NCBI RefSeq assembly: GCF_021648855.1
Contig: NZ_JAKJHX010000122.1
Coordinates: 1-15,852, forward strand
Origin: Tychonema litorale BBK16
Lineage (GTDB): Bacteria; Cyanobacteriota; Cyanobacteriia; Cyanobacteriales; Microcoleaceae
Direction of reading: 5' to 3'
DNA: 15,852 nucleotides
The translations under genes and the position numbers were made by a program. Under the pieces are notes generated by a model that saw only the letters and a program-made list of their open reading frames with translations, had not been told where the DNA came from and did no database searches. Position 1 is the stretch's first letter. Each line of letters opens with the position of its first letter. Below are positions 1 to 7,216 of this stretch, in pieces.

Positions 1-9
1 ATGAGATAG

Positions 10-74
10 AGGAGACGGCAGTGCCGTGTCCCTACCCAAAATAATCTTGTAGGGAAACGGCACTGCCGTCTCCT
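10..74. repeat. Long imperfect inverted repeat upstream of der
   Basis: Arms at 10-35 and 49-74 pair over 26 bp with a single mismatch (G28 against A56) around a 13-nt loop. The arm core is GGCAGTGCCGTGTCC, and the same core recurs at 2740-2753 in another spacer, so this is a dispersed palindromic repeat rather than a gene-specific site. As RNA it would fold into a very stable hairpin and could end transcription arriving from the left, but no clean U-run follows either arm. The sequence shows the repeat directly; any terminator role is inference. Confidence 0.85.
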
Positions 75-106
75 AATTTCGGCTAACCCCCGTACTGCAA
101 CAAGTT

Positions 107-136
107 TTTCCATTTTAGATACACTTAACCTATAAT
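107..136 (+). promoter_or_regulatory. Candidate sigma70-type promoter of der
   Basis: A perfect TATAAT lies at 131-136, about 50 bp before the der start codon. A weak -35-like TTTCCA is at 107-112 with an 18-bp spacer (4 of 6 matches to TTGACA). The good -10 and poor -35 fit many cyanobacterial promoters, but no transcript evidence is available. Confidence 0.4.
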
Positions 137-185
137 CAAAGGTCTAACATCAAAATTACGAAGCAGCATCATTGCTGCTAGATTT

Positions 186-1550
186 ATGCCTTTACCTATA
201 GTTGCTATTATTGGACGTCCCAATGTAGGCAAATCGACGATCGTCAACCGCTTAGCCAATAGCCAAGATGCGATCGTCCATGACGAACCGGGAATTACGC
301 GCGATCGCACATACAGACCAGCATACTGGGGCGATCGCGAATATCAAGTAGTAGACACCGGCGGGCTAGTATTCGACGACGAAACCGAATTTTTGCCCAT
401 GATTCGCGAACAAGCAATGGCCGCCCTCGCGGAAGCTAGTGCCGCAATTTTTGTAGTAGACGGAAAAGTTGGACTGACTGGGGGCGATGAGGCGATCGCA
501 TCTTGGCTCAGATTGCAAAAAGTTCCTGTAATTTTAGCCGTCAACAAATGCGAGTCGGAAATAACCGGACTCACCCAAGCAGCAGATTTTTGGCAATTAG
601 GATTAGGCGAACCTTTCCCTGTTTCCGGCATTCACGGTAACGGCACCGGTGAATTGCTCGACCAATTAATTACCCATCTTCCCACAGAAGTATTACCCGA
701 AGTTGAAGAAACTAAAGTAGCAATTATTGGGCGGCCAAACGTTGGCAAATCCAGTTTGTTAAACGCATTTCTCGGAGAAAATCGTGCCATAGTCAGCCCG
801 ATTTCCGGGACAACCCGCGATGCGATCGATACCATAGTTCAGCGTGGCGATACCACCTACCGTTTAATTGACACCGCCGGAATTCGCAAAAAGAAAAACG
901 TCGAATATGGCGCAGAATTCTTCGGTATTAACCGGGCATTCAAAGCTATCCGCCGTGCCGATGTTGTATTGTTAGTAATTGATGCGATCGATGGCGTTAC
1001 GGATCAAGACCAAAAATTAGCCGATCGCATTAGCCAAGAAGGTCGAGCCTGTATTATTGTCATCAACAAATGGGACGCGGTAGAAGACAAAGAATCCGAT
1101 ACCATCTACGAATACGAAAAAGAAGCGAGATCTCGACTGTATTTCCTTGATTGGGCAGAAATGATTTTTGTCAGCGCCGTAACTGGACAGCGAGTTGAAA
1201 AAACCATTGAATTAGTAGATAAAGCCGCCAGCGAACACAAACGCCGCGTCGCCACCGCCGTGATTAACGAAGTCATAGAAGAAGCCACAAGTTGGCATTC
1301 TGCCCCAGTGACTCGCCAAGGAAAACAAGGCAAAATCTATTATGGTACCCAAGTGCGATCGGAGCCACCAACCATCGCCCTATTCGTCAACGATCCCAAA
1401 CGCTTCACCGAAAACTATCGCCGTTACATGGAAAGCCAATTTCGCAAACACCTAGGCTTTACAGGTACACCAATGCGCCTACTTTGGAGAGGCAAAAAAG
1501 TTCGCGAAACAGAACAAAGCAGCACAAACAGAGCCCTTCGTGTGAAGTAA
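186..1550 (+). CDS. der: GTPase Der (EngA), 50S ribosome assembly
   Basis: Essential GTPase with two tandem G domains that acts in late assembly of the large ribosomal subunit in the cytoplasm. The 454 residues are normal for the family. G domain 1 has its P-loop at residues 10-17 (GRPNVGKS), DTGG at 57-60 and NKCE at 120-123. G domain 2 has an identical P-loop at 182-189, switch I around GTTRD (208-212), DTAG at 229-232 and NKWD at 294-297. A C-terminal KH-like domain follows (about 355-440), ending in a basic tail. The ATG gives the expected N-terminus, with the first P-loop starting at residue 10. In cyanobacteria der lies in conserved synteny with pipX and pipY, and a functional link between PipX and EngA has been reported; the same order is kept here with other genes between. 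Confidence 0.97.
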   Translation: MPLPIVAIIGRPNVGKSTIVNRLANSQDAIVHDEPGITRDRTYRPAYWGDREYQVVDTGGLVFDDETEFLPMIREQAMAALAEASAAIFVVDGKVGLTGGDEAIASWLRLQKVPVILAVNKCESEITGLTQAADFWQLGLGEPFPVSGIHGNGTGELLDQLITHLPTEVLPEVEETKVAIIGRPNVGKSSLLNAFLGENRAIVSPISGTTRDAIDTIVQRGDTTYRLIDTAGIRKKKNVEYGAEFFGINRAFKAIRRADVVLLVIDAIDGVTDQDQKLADRISQEGRACIIVINKWDAVEDKESDTIYEYEKEARSRLYFLDWAEMIFVSAVTGQRVEKTIELVDKAASEHKRRVATAVINEVIEEATSWHSAPVTRQGKQGKIYYGTQVRSEPPTIALFVNDPKRFTENYRRYMESQFRKHLGFTGTPMRLLWRGKKVRETEQSSTNRALRVK

Positions 1551-1570
1551 TTTTAGATTTTGGATTTTGG

Positions 1571-1623
1571 ATTGAAAAAAGAGCGCAGTTTAACGATCCA
1601 AGCAAATTGCGTTTTTTTTCAAT
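1571..1623 (+). terminator. Stem-loop after der, possible terminator
   Basis: The A-rich arm at 1571-1587 (starting ATTGAAAAAAGAGCGCA) pairs almost fully with 1608-1623 (TGCG, eight T, CAAT) around a 20-nt loop. The T-run lies inside the right arm rather than after it, so termination is possible but not typical. It is 20 bp past the der stop codon. Confidence 0.35.
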
Positions 1624-1630
1624 AATCTTC

Positions 1631-1684
1631 CTTCTCTTCTCTTCTCTTCTCTTCCTTCGCGTCCTTAGCGTCTTCGTGGTTCAA
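1631..1684. repeat. Pyrimidine pentamer array plus 9-mer-like spacer repeat
   Basis: Four perfect CTTCT units run from 1631 to 1650, followed by CTTCC and then a degenerate ninefold pattern built on CTTCGCGTC, CTTAGCGTC and TTCGTGG. Spacer DNA of this kind is widely scattered in filamentous cyanobacteria. It fills the gap between der and the next gene. The short minus-strand reading frame across it (Asp/Lys/Glu-rich peptide) is an artefact of the repeat. Confidence 0.7.
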
Positions 1685-1703
1685 TAATCTAAAATATATA
1701 AAA

Positions 1704-2699
1704 ATGGATCTGCTTCGATCGCTCCCAATAGGACTATACCTCGAACAACCCGTAACTTGGCTACACAGACTCGACTCGCGGGTGAAATTAGCCTGGTTAA
1801 TGACATTCCTGATAGCACCCATACTTGCTAATCCCATCTGGCGATTGATGCTAGTTGGAATGTTGATTATCCTAACACTAACCGCCGCAATTCCCCTGCG
1901 CGTCTGGAAACAGCAAATGGGATTATTGCTGTTATTCTGTTGTTTGGTATTTGGCCTCAGCGCGATCGCACCAGACGCACTCCCATCCGAACATCAGCTC
2001 CGCCTCCCAGCCGATGAATTAGCCTTTTCCAAACTACCAGCAACCCTTCCCAAACCAACTCCACCAAAACCCTGGTATCAACCCTTTAATTTAGACTCAA
2101 AATCTCCAATCCCAAATTCCAAGTTTCAAACCCCAATTCTCCTTCCCCAACCCACAAATTATAATTACGTTTTATTGAAGCAAGGGCCAGTTAAAATTAC
2201 CCGCAAATCCCTAGACTTAGCTATTAACGTCAGTACCTTATTTTTCACAGTAATTTATAGCACAAACCTCTATCTGCTTACTACAGCCAGCGAAGAAATT
2301 ACAACTGCTATTGAAAACTTAATGCAGCCTTTGCGCCGCTTGAACTGGCCTGTGACTGAAATAGCTTTAACCTTAACTTTATCTTTGCGATTCATTCCCC
2401 TAGTATTGGAAGAAATACAGAATTTAGTGCGATCGGTCCGAACCAGAGCCATCAACTGGAAAAAACTCGGATTCCGCCGCGCCGCTCAAGTATGGTTGAT
2501 GATAGCTGAGCGATTGTTAGAAAACTTGCTGTTGCGAGCCGAACAAATTGCCAGCGCCATGAAAGTTCGTGGTTTCACCAGTCCCGATCAACATCGCGTA
2601 GAATGGCATGAGTTACACTTGAAAATCAGAGACTGGATCGCCCTCGCCTGCTTAATAGCCCTCTGGAGCGCTCGTTTAGTTTGGGGCTGGGCTAGCTGA
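1704..2699 (+). CDS. EcfT/CbiQ-family transporter transmembrane subunit
   Basis: Integral membrane subunit of an energy-coupling-factor (CbiQ-type) importer, which couples ATPase subunits to a substrate-binding S component. Hydrophobic segments lie at about 30-60, 71-90, 176-193, 219-235 and 310-328. The family signature is clear: ALTLTLSLRFIPLVLEE (221-237), an RTRA element (246-249) and AMKVRGF (285-291); these correspond to the cytoplasmic coupling helices carrying Ala-Arg-Gly/Ser motifs. The gene stands alone, with no ATPase or S component nearby, so the substrate cannot be read from context; in cyanobacteria this orphan copy is commonly found beside der and pipX. Residues about 112-150 are a Pro/Asn/Ser-rich insert with a repetitive DNA look, in a loop before the later helices. 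The ATG at 1704 follows an A/T-rich leader with no strong Shine-Dalgarno sequence. Confidence 0.9.
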   Translation: MDLLRSLPIGLYLEQPVTWLHRLDSRVKLAWLMTFLIAPILANPIWRLMLVGMLIILTLTAAIPLRVWKQQMGLLLLFCCLVFGLSAIAPDALPSEHQLRLPADELAFSKLPATLPKPTPPKPWYQPFNLDSKSPIPNSKFQTPILLPQPTNYNYVLLKQGPVKITRKSLDLAINVSTLFFTVIYSTNLYLLTTASEEITTAIENLMQPLRRLNWPVTEIALTLTLSLRFIPLVLEEIQNLVRSVRTRAINWKKLGFRRAAQVWLMIAERLLENLLLRAEQIASAMKVRGFTSPDQHRVEWHELHLKIRDWIALACLIALWSARLVWGWAS

Positions 2700-2710
2700 G
2701 ATAGGATACG

Positions 2711-2767
2711 TCAGTGCCCCGTGTCCTCTATATCATCTGGCAGTGCCGTGTCCTCTATATCAACTGG
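2711..2767. repeat. Two direct copies of a 28-bp dispersed repeat
   Basis: Two imperfect tandem units, 2711-2740 and 2741-2767, share CAGTGCC, CGTGTCCTCTATATCA and CTGG; the first has two extra C residues. The core GGCAGTGCCGTGTCC matches the inverted repeat at 10-35. These units fill most of the gap between the EcfT gene and acpS. Confidence 0.8.
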
Positions 2768-2818
2768 TTCCAAACTCCTGGTAAAATAATAAAAATAAAT
2801 ATTTAGAAAACCAAGACA

Positions 2819-3268
2819 TTGAACATCTATCTAGGGACAGATATTGTATATATTCCACGCATTCAAGCCGCATTAGAGCGATTTGGCGATCGCTTTCTGG
2901 AAAAGATTTACACTCCCGCCGAACAAAAAGATTGCAGGCAACTAAATTCTCAACAGACCAGTATTAAAGGTAAAATGAATCGAGTTTCGTGCAACCAACT
3001 AGCGGGGCGCTGGGCGGCAAAAGAAGCCGTTGTCAAAGCCCTGGGCACGGGATGGCGGGGATTGCGCTATACAGATGTAGAGGTTGAGCGATCGCACAAT
3101 GGAGCTCCTAATGTGCGACTACACGGAACAGCAGCAGCACTAGCTTCTACTTGGGGAAATTGTCAGTGGCAATTGAGCCTCAGCCACGACGGAGACTACT
3201 GTACAGCCACCGCAGTAGCACTTTGCAGCCCGCATTTAATCACCGTCGTCGAACCCAGCGCCAACTAA
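2819..3268 (+). CDS. acpS: Holo-[acyl-carrier-protein] synthase AcpS
   Basis: Transfers 4'-phosphopantetheine from CoA to the conserved serine of acyl carrier protein, activating it for fatty acid synthesis in the cytoplasm. GTDIV (6-10) supplies the first metal ligand Asp8. LAGRWAAKEAVVKALGTG (61-78) holds Glu69 and the lysines of the KEA/KAL motif. LSLSHDGDY (119-127) is the conserved C-terminal SHD strand. At 149 residues it is longer than the usual 115-135; the excess is a polar insert at about 42-57 and a short C-terminal tail. The only start that keeps the family N-terminus is TTG at 2819, with no clear Shine-Dalgarno sequence, so weak translation is likely. It lies between the EcfT gene and pipX on the same strand. 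Confidence 0.93.
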   Translation: MNIYLGTDIVYIPRIQAALERFGDRFLEKIYTPAEQKDCRQLNSQQTSIKGKMNRVSCNQLAGRWAAKEAVVKALGTGWRGLRYTDVEVERSHNGAPNVRLHGTAAALASTWGNCQWQLSLSHDGDYCTATAVALCSPHLITVVEPSAN

Positions 3269-3326
3269 AATCTAAGATCTAAGATCGAAAAATATCAGAT
3301 CTAAGAATCTAAAATCTAAAATCTAA
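3269..3326. repeat. Heptamer array AATCTAA between acpS and pipX
   Basis: Degenerate units of the heptamer AATCTAA and its AGATCTA-like variants begin on the base after the acpS stop codon (3269-3287). They end in three perfect tandem copies at 3306-3312, 3313-3319 and 3320-3326. The class resembles the short tandemly repeated repetitive (STRR) sequences of cyanobacteria. The inverted form of the same heptamer occurs at 13731-13744. Confidence 0.75.
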
Positions 3327-3349
3327 AATTGTCCGATTGTGAACTTTTA

Positions 3350-3619
3350 ATGACTACCGAAACCTACCTTAATCATCCAAATTTTGGTCTCCTCTTCAGG
3401 GTATCCCAGGTTGAAGACAGCCAAGAATTATTCACGACTCTATACGCCCAGCGCTTGTTTTTTTTAGTGACAAACGGCCCAGGCGGACTGAGATTTGAAC
3501 CCATCAGCCGTTCCGATGCTCGCCTGATGGTTGAAATTCGCCTGCGAACCCTCCGCCGCAGCGCTCTATATAAAGAGTACGATCAATTGCAGGTCATTCA
3601 CAAGCGCACTTTTCAATGA
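3350..3619 (+). CDS. pipX: PipX, PII-interacting coactivator of NtcA
   Basis: Small cyanobacterial regulator that binds either the nitrogen regulator NtcA (as coactivator) or the PII protein GlnB, depending on 2-oxoglutarate and ATP/ADP status. From the ATG at 3350 it has 89 residues, the usual length, beginning MTTETYLNHPNFG; an upstream TTG at 3329 lies in the heptamer array and is unlikely. The N-terminal Tudor-like domain contains LYAQRLFFLV (31-40), with Tyr32, Gln34 and Arg35 at positions important for partner binding, followed by RFEPI. The C-terminal helices carry RLRTLRR (64-70), including Arg69. The stop overlaps the pipY start in an ATGA (3616-3619), so the two genes are translationally coupled. 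Confidence 0.97.
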   Translation: MTTETYLNHPNFGLLFRVSQVEDSQELFTTLYAQRLFFLVTNGPGGLRFEPISRSDARLMVEIRLRTLRRSALYKEYDQLQVIHKRTFQ

Positions 3620-4281
3620 CTATAGCCGATCGCATTGCTACCATTCGCCAACAATTGCCCGACTCAGTGCAGTTAATTGCCGTTACCAAACAAGTACCGA
3701 CTGATGCTATCCGGGAAGCCTACGACGCCGGCATCCGGGATTTTGGCGAAAGTAAAATTCAAGAAACTGCCGAAAAACAAAGTCAACTCCAAGATTTGCC
3801 AGATATAAATTGGCACTTGATTGGTCACTTACAAACCAACAAAGCAGCCAAAGCTGTAGAGCAATTTCAGTGGATTCACTCTGTCGATAACTTAAAACTA
3901 GCGACTAGGCTCGATCGACTAGCCGGGGAACTATCTTTCTCTCCCCAAGTGTGCTTACAAGTCAAAATTTTGCCAGATCCCGACAAATACGGCTGGAATA
4001 TCCCAGAATTGCTGGCGGATCTTCCCGAACTCAACAGATGTCAGTACATCAAAATTCAAGGTTTGATGACAATACCTCCGCGAGGATTAGATGACTCGCA
4101 ACTCCTAGAATTTTTCAACAGCACCCGCGAACTTGCTGACAAAATCCAGCAGCAAAATTTACCCCATATTTCAATGCAGCAGCTCTCGATGGGAATGTCG
4201 GGAGACTATCATTTGGCAATTCAATCAGGTGCTACTATGATACGGCTAGGAACAACTATATTTGGTTCCAGGATCGGATAG
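3616..4281 (+). CDS. pipY: PipY, PLP homeostasis protein (YggS/PROSC family)
   Basis: Pyridoxal-phosphate-binding protein of the PLPBP family, a single-domain TIM barrel that helps balance vitamin B6 and amino/keto acid pools; no enzymatic reaction is established for the family. The PLP Schiff-base lysine is Lys25 in LIAVTKQV (20-27). HLIGHLQTNK is the usual second motif, and LSMGMSGDYHLAI together with RLGTTIFG (210-217) forms the phosphate-binding end. The 221 residues are typical. The ATG overlaps the end of pipX by four bases, the arrangement for which the cyanobacterial pipX-pipY operon is known. Confidence 0.97.
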   Translation: MTIADRIATIRQQLPDSVQLIAVTKQVPTDAIREAYDAGIRDFGESKIQETAEKQSQLQDLPDINWHLIGHLQTNKAAKAVEQFQWIHSVDNLKLATRLDRLAGELSFSPQVCLQVKILPDPDKYGWNIPELLADLPELNRCQYIKIQGLMTIPPRGLDDSQLLEFFNSTRELADKIQQQNLPHISMQQLSMGMSGDYHLAIQSGATMIRLGTTIFGSRIG

Positions 4282-4395
4282 GTGAACTAACCTTCTGATC
4301 TGTGCCAATTTAAGTTAAAAATAAAGTAGTCAGCAACCCGCGACTAGCCCGCAACGCGAGTGAAGTCGGAGTAGCCAAGTCGTGAAGGATCTCCA

Positions 4396-5016
4396 ATGGT
4401 GAATAACATTTTTTCCAAGCTGAAAGATTTTGTCGGCTTCAACAATGAAGAAGAGTACGATGACCAGTACGGCGAATTAGAAGAGGCGCGCTATCAGAAC
4501 GTCTACCAACCGCCAGACCCAAACGCTGCTGCTGTCGCCGCAGCAGAAGAACGCCGCCAAAATCGCAGAATGCAGGAGCGGTCAGTAGTAGGATCGACAG
4601 GTACGGATGTTGTAGCACCAACCGGGGGAGTAGGAACTGTAATGAATAATGTGATTGGAATGCCTGGAGCTATTAACGGGGTTTCGGAAGTCGTAGTTAT
4701 GGAGCCACGTACTTTTGAAGAGATGCCGGCCGCCATTCGAGCCCTGAAGGAACGGAAGTCTGTTGTTTTGAATCTGACGACTATGGACCCAGATCAAGCA
4801 CAAAGAGCTGTAGACTTTGTGGCTGGCGGTACTTACGCCCTTGACGGTCATCAAGAACGCATTGGCGAAAGTATTTTCTTGTTTACGCCTAGCTGCGTGC
4901 AAGTTAGAACTCAGTCTGGTGTGGTTCACGAAGTAGCTTCGGCTCAAGGGCGACCTCGCACTGCTGCTCCAGCACCCACAGTCTGGCCCGCAGATCAAGC
5001 TCAAGCGGCTCAGTAG
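4396..5016 (+). CDS. sepF: Cell division protein SepF
   Basis: FtsZ-binding cell division factor that helps anchor and order the Z ring at the membrane; in cyanobacteria, which lack FtsA, it is the probable main membrane link. Residues 1-15 ([15 protein letters not shown]) form the amphipathic membrane-binding helix. Residues about 20-95 are an acidic, then Ala/Arg- and Gly-rich linker. The SepF domain runs from about 97 to 175, with [35 protein letters not shown] and GGTYALDG followed by a GESIFLFTP strand. A Pro/Ala-rich tail ends the 206-residue protein. GAAGGAT just before the ATG serves as the ribosome-binding site. The order pipY-sepF-proC is conserved in cyanobacteria. The TAG stop is the first three bases of a heptamer array. 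Confidence 0.96.
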   Translation: MVNNIFSKLKDFVGFNNEEEYDDQYGELEEARYQNVYQPPDPNAAAVAAAEERRQNRRMQERSVVGSTGTDVVAPTGGVGTVMNNVIGMPGAINGVSEVVVMEPRTFEEMPAAIRALKERKSVVLNLTTMDPDQAQRAVDFVAGGTYALDGHQERIGESIFLFTPSCVQVRTQSGVVHEVASAQGRPRTAAPAPTVWPADQAQAAQ

Positions 5017-5069
5017 TCATTAGTCATTAGTCAGTAGTCATTAGTCATTAGTCATTAGTCATTAGCAAG
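5014..5069. repeat. TAGTCAT heptamer array starting in the sepF stop codon
   Basis: Seven tandem heptamers (six TAGTCAT and one TAGTCAG, 5014-5062) plus a degenerate eighth (5063-5069). The sepF stop codon TAG is the first three bases of unit one. The rest of the spacer to proC (5070-5209) is A/T-rich with looser repeats (TTAATGC twice, AATAACAAA-like units), and an ATTAGCTAATGACT segment near 5134 can pair back with the array. This is the STRR type of cyanobacterial repeat. Confidence 0.9.
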
Positions 5070-5209
5070 TCAGCTTTTCACTAGGACGTAATATCTTTTG
5101 AGTCGTTAGTTGTTAATGCTTAATGCTTAACTATTAGCTAATGACTGTTGACTAATAACAAATAACAAACAATTAATAACAAATAACTAATAAAAACTAA
5201 CTAATAATT

Positions 5210-6049
5210 ATGATAAAATTTGGTATGATCGGTGGCGGCGTAATGGGAGAAGCTATTTTATCTCGATTAATTGCCCAAAAGGTTTATTTGCCTTCAGAAA
5301 TATTGGTGAGCGAGCCACCACTTCAACGTCGCCAATTTTTGACTGAAAAATATGGGATCGGAACCACAGCCAGCAATCTAGAGGTGGCTGCTGCTACTGA
5401 AGTGCTGTTTTTGGCGATTAAACCACAAGTTTTTGAGACGGTTGCTCTGGAATTGGCCGTGGCGGACGATCGCAAACAAGGAAATAATGGAGAAACCGCT
5501 AATACCAAGTCAGAAGCCTTGGTAGTGTCAATTTTGGCGGGAGTCCCACTGAGCAAGTTGGAAGCGGCGTTTCCGGGGCGGGGAGTGCTGCGGGTGATGC
5601 CCAATACTCCGGCGACGGTGGGGGCGGGCATGAGTGCGATCGCGCCTGGAAAACTCGTGCAATCGGCGGATTTAGAATTGGTAACGCGGATTTTTCAGGC
5701 TGTGGGAGAAGTTGTCGAAGTCCCGGAAACTATGCTGGATGCGGTGACTGGGCTTTCGGGTTCTGGCCCTGGTTATGTTGCGATTTTGATCGAAGCCTTG
5801 ACAGATGGTGGTGTTTGTGCTGGTCTGCCACGGGCGATCGCGTCACAATTAGCTTTGCAAACAGTATTTGGTACAGCGAAACTATTACAAGAAACGGGAA
5901 TGCACCCAGCAGAATTGAAAGATCGAGTGACAAGTCCCGGCGGGACAACGATCGCCGGAATTGCTAAACTAGAGAGTAGTGGCTTTCGATCGGCGCTGAT
6001 TGAAGCAGTGAAAGCAGCTTGTTTGCGTTCTCAAGAATTGGGGAAATAA
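5210..6049 (+). CDS. proC: Pyrroline-5-carboxylate reductase
   Basis: Catalyses the last step of proline synthesis, NAD(P)H-dependent reduction of pyrroline-5-carboxylate, in the cytoplasm. The N-terminal Rossmann motif GMIGGGVMGEAIL spans residues 5-17, with AIKPQ at 69-73. MPNTPATVGAGM (130-141) and LSGSGPGYVA (182-191) are typical of the family. The P5CR signature covers 195-252, including EALTDGGVCAGLPR and VTSPGGTTIAGI. The 279 residues slightly exceed the usual 265-275 because of a polar insert at about 87-103 after the third strand. It follows sepF in the order expected for cyanobacteria. Confidence 0.97.
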   Translation: MIKFGMIGGGVMGEAILSRLIAQKVYLPSEILVSEPPLQRRQFLTEKYGIGTTASNLEVAAATEVLFLAIKPQVFETVALELAVADDRKQGNNGETANTKSEALVVSILAGVPLSKLEAAFPGRGVLRVMPNTPATVGAGMSAIAPGKLVQSADLELVTRIFQAVGEVVEVPETMLDAVTGLSGSGPGYVAILIEALTDGGVCAGLPRAIASQLALQTVFGTAKLLQETGMHPAELKDRVTSPGGTTIAGIAKLESSGFRSALIEAVKAACLRSQELGK

Positions 6050-6065
6050 CAACAGAGAACTTAAA

Positions 6066-6665
6066 ATGGCTTATAGCGAATTCAAACTGAAGGAACTTGT
6101 TAAGCAATTTGACTTAACTATCCAGGAAAATCAAGATTTATTTGTCAATATATCAGAAGTAGAATCTAGTGAAATCCTGAAAGTAGCCTTGAAAGAAAAT
6201 GCAGCATTAGCCGTAGATATCAACACCGAAAAAGCTCGTTCTGAACTGATTATAGCACCAATTTTACTCGAAGTTAGGCGACAATTAAATTATCAGATTG
6301 GTTTATTTTCCGGTTCCGAGTTCAATGTCGCTCCTGAAAAAGGATTGAATGGAACCTGTGATTTTTTAATGAGTTTGTCAGCGGAACGCCTGTTTATCAG
6401 CGCTCCTGTGATTACTATTGTTGAAGCTAAAAAAGAAGATATTAAGGCTGGCTTCGGGCAGTGTGCAGCGGAGATGTTAGCCGCTCAGTTATTTAATGAG
6501 GAGGAGGGAAATCAGATTCCGGTTATTTATGGGGCGGTGACATCGGGTACTGTGTGGAGATTTTTGAAGTTAGAGGGACAGATTGTGTCTATTGATGCGA
6601 TCGAATATTATCTGAGAGATATCGGGAAAATTTTGGGGATTTTGTTAAGCGCGATATCCAGGTAA
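6066..6665 (+). CDS. PD-(D/E)XK nuclease-like protein of unknown function
   Basis: The 199-residue protein has no name I can assign. Its sequence carries the layout of a PD-(D/E)XK nuclease core: a helix with Glu60 (SELIIAPILLEVRRQL), Asp99 in NGTCDFLMS, then ITIVEAKKED with Glu120 and Lys122, and a following helix with Gln132 (GFGQCAAEMLAA). A strand IPVIYGAVTSGTVWRFLKL ends the fold. Proteins with this layout are common in filamentous cyanobacteria, often near toxin-antitoxin genes, and are usually annotated hypothetical. The ATG is 16 bp after proC, so it may be co-transcribed, but the content is accessory. Fold assignment is by motif only; DNA cleavage is not shown, and the family could be a non-catalytic binder. 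Confidence 0.7.
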   Translation: MAYSEFKLKELVKQFDLTIQENQDLFVNISEVESSEILKVALKENAALAVDINTEKARSELIIAPILLEVRRQLNYQIGLFSGSEFNVAPEKGLNGTCDFLMSLSAERLFISAPVITIVEAKKEDIKAGFGQCAAEMLAAQLFNEEEGNQIPVIYGAVTSGTVWRFLKLEGQIVSIDAIEYYLRDIGKILGILLSAISR

Positions 6666-6745
6666 TTACCAATAAACCAGTCGCATTTAGTGCAAAATCT
6701 CAAGCAGTGATCTACGATCAAGAAGTAAAACTTAAGTTTGAATGA
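6666..6745 (+). other. Possible gene remnant, open frame ending at TGA 6743
   Basis: In the frame that includes 6662-6664, an open stretch runs to TGA at 6743-6745 and reads ITNKPVAFSAKSQAVIYD followed by QEVKLKFE. It has no start of its own; the frame is open back to 6596 inside the preceding gene. The composition looks protein-like, and it sits just before the antitoxin gene, so it may be the tail of a lost gene. It could also be chance. Confidence 0.2.
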
Positions 6746-6757
6746 GGACGATCGCCA

Positions 6758-6970
6758 ATGCCTGAAAAGCTAGAAGAAAGGGTTGCTCTCTTAGAAGCTG
6801 AAGTTGCCCGCCTTAAAAACAAATTAGAAAGTAACTCATTTTCTAAACCTTGGTGGGAAAGAATTGCTGGAACATTTGCTGACAATCCTGCTTATGATGA
6901 GGCGATGCAGTTGGCTCAGGATTACCGCGACTCTCTGCGCTCAAATTCTATCAAGCAATCCGAAAATTAA
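6758..6970 (+). CDS. Putative antitoxin of a VapBC-type pair
   Basis: A 70-residue protein with an N-terminal coiled coil (about 5-26, RVALLEAEVARLKNKL with Leu/Val heptads), then a WWERIAG segment and an acidic/polar tail (YDEAMQLAQDYRDSLR). Such short coiled-coil proteins directly precede PIN-domain toxins in many cyanobacteria, and their usual role is to bind and neutralise the partner. A Shine-Dalgarno-like GAGGA lies at 6744-6748. The TAA stop ends at 6970 and the toxin ATG begins at 6971, a zero-gap arrangement that implies coupled translation. The antitoxin looks complete although its partner is truncated. No canonical DNA-binding fold is visible. Confidence 0.7.
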   Translation: MPEKLEERVALLEAEVARLKNKLESNSFSKPWWERIAGTFADNPAYDEAMQLAQDYRDSLRSNSIKQSEN

Positions 6971-7216
6971 ATGTACATTCTCGATACGGATCATCTTAGT
7001 GTTTTAGATCGCGGAGGAGTCGTGGCACAACGCCTCCTTCAAAGATTAGCAAATATCAATCCCACCCAAGTAGCAACGAGTATTATCAGCTACGAGGAGC
7101 AGATGCGAGGATGGTTGAGCTATGCAGCCACAGCAAAGACTGTGGAACAGCAAGTTGAGGCATACAAACAGCTAAAGCGCCAACTTTTGACACTCTCAGG
7201 GAATCAACGCCACTGA
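6971..7216 (+). pseudogene. Truncated VapC-family PIN-domain toxin
   Basis: The N-terminal half of a PIN-domain ribonuclease. MYILDTDHLS holds the first catalytic aspartate (Asp5), and SYEEQMRG holds the conserved glutamate (42 or 43). PIN toxins of this group are about 130-140 residues. Here the frame ends at residue 81, right after the helix KQLKRQLL, with an unrelated tail TLSGNQRH. The missing half should contain the remaining acidic residues (a GTxDLxIAA-type motif) that complete the metal site, so RNase activity is unlikely. The break lies near 7185-7195, only 12 bp before the end of the convergent kinase gene, suggesting a deletion or rearrangement junction. A working short form that only binds the antitoxin cannot be excluded. 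Confidence 0.8.

Noticed and set aside
1292..1687. Plus-strand open frame of 131 codons across the der 3' end and spacer
   Set aside because: It overlaps the conserved KH domain of der in another frame, and its tail is a translation of the pyrimidine repeat.
1619..1837. Minus-strand 72-codon frame with an Asp/Lys/Glu-rich C-terminus
   Set aside because: The charged part is antisense to the spacer repeat at 1631-1684, and the rest is antisense to the EcfT gene; no ribosome-binding site or family support.
3329..3349. Longer pipX from TTG 3329
   Set aside because: The extra seven residues are encoded next to the heptamer array, and the ATG at 3350 gives the standard 89-residue protein.
4582..5004. 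Minus-strand frame of 140 codons opposite sepF
   Set aside because: It is fully antisense to a conserved gene, with Ser/His-rich low-quality composition.
5014..5069. Possible CRISPR-like array after sepF
   Set aside because: The units are contiguous 7-mers with no spacers.
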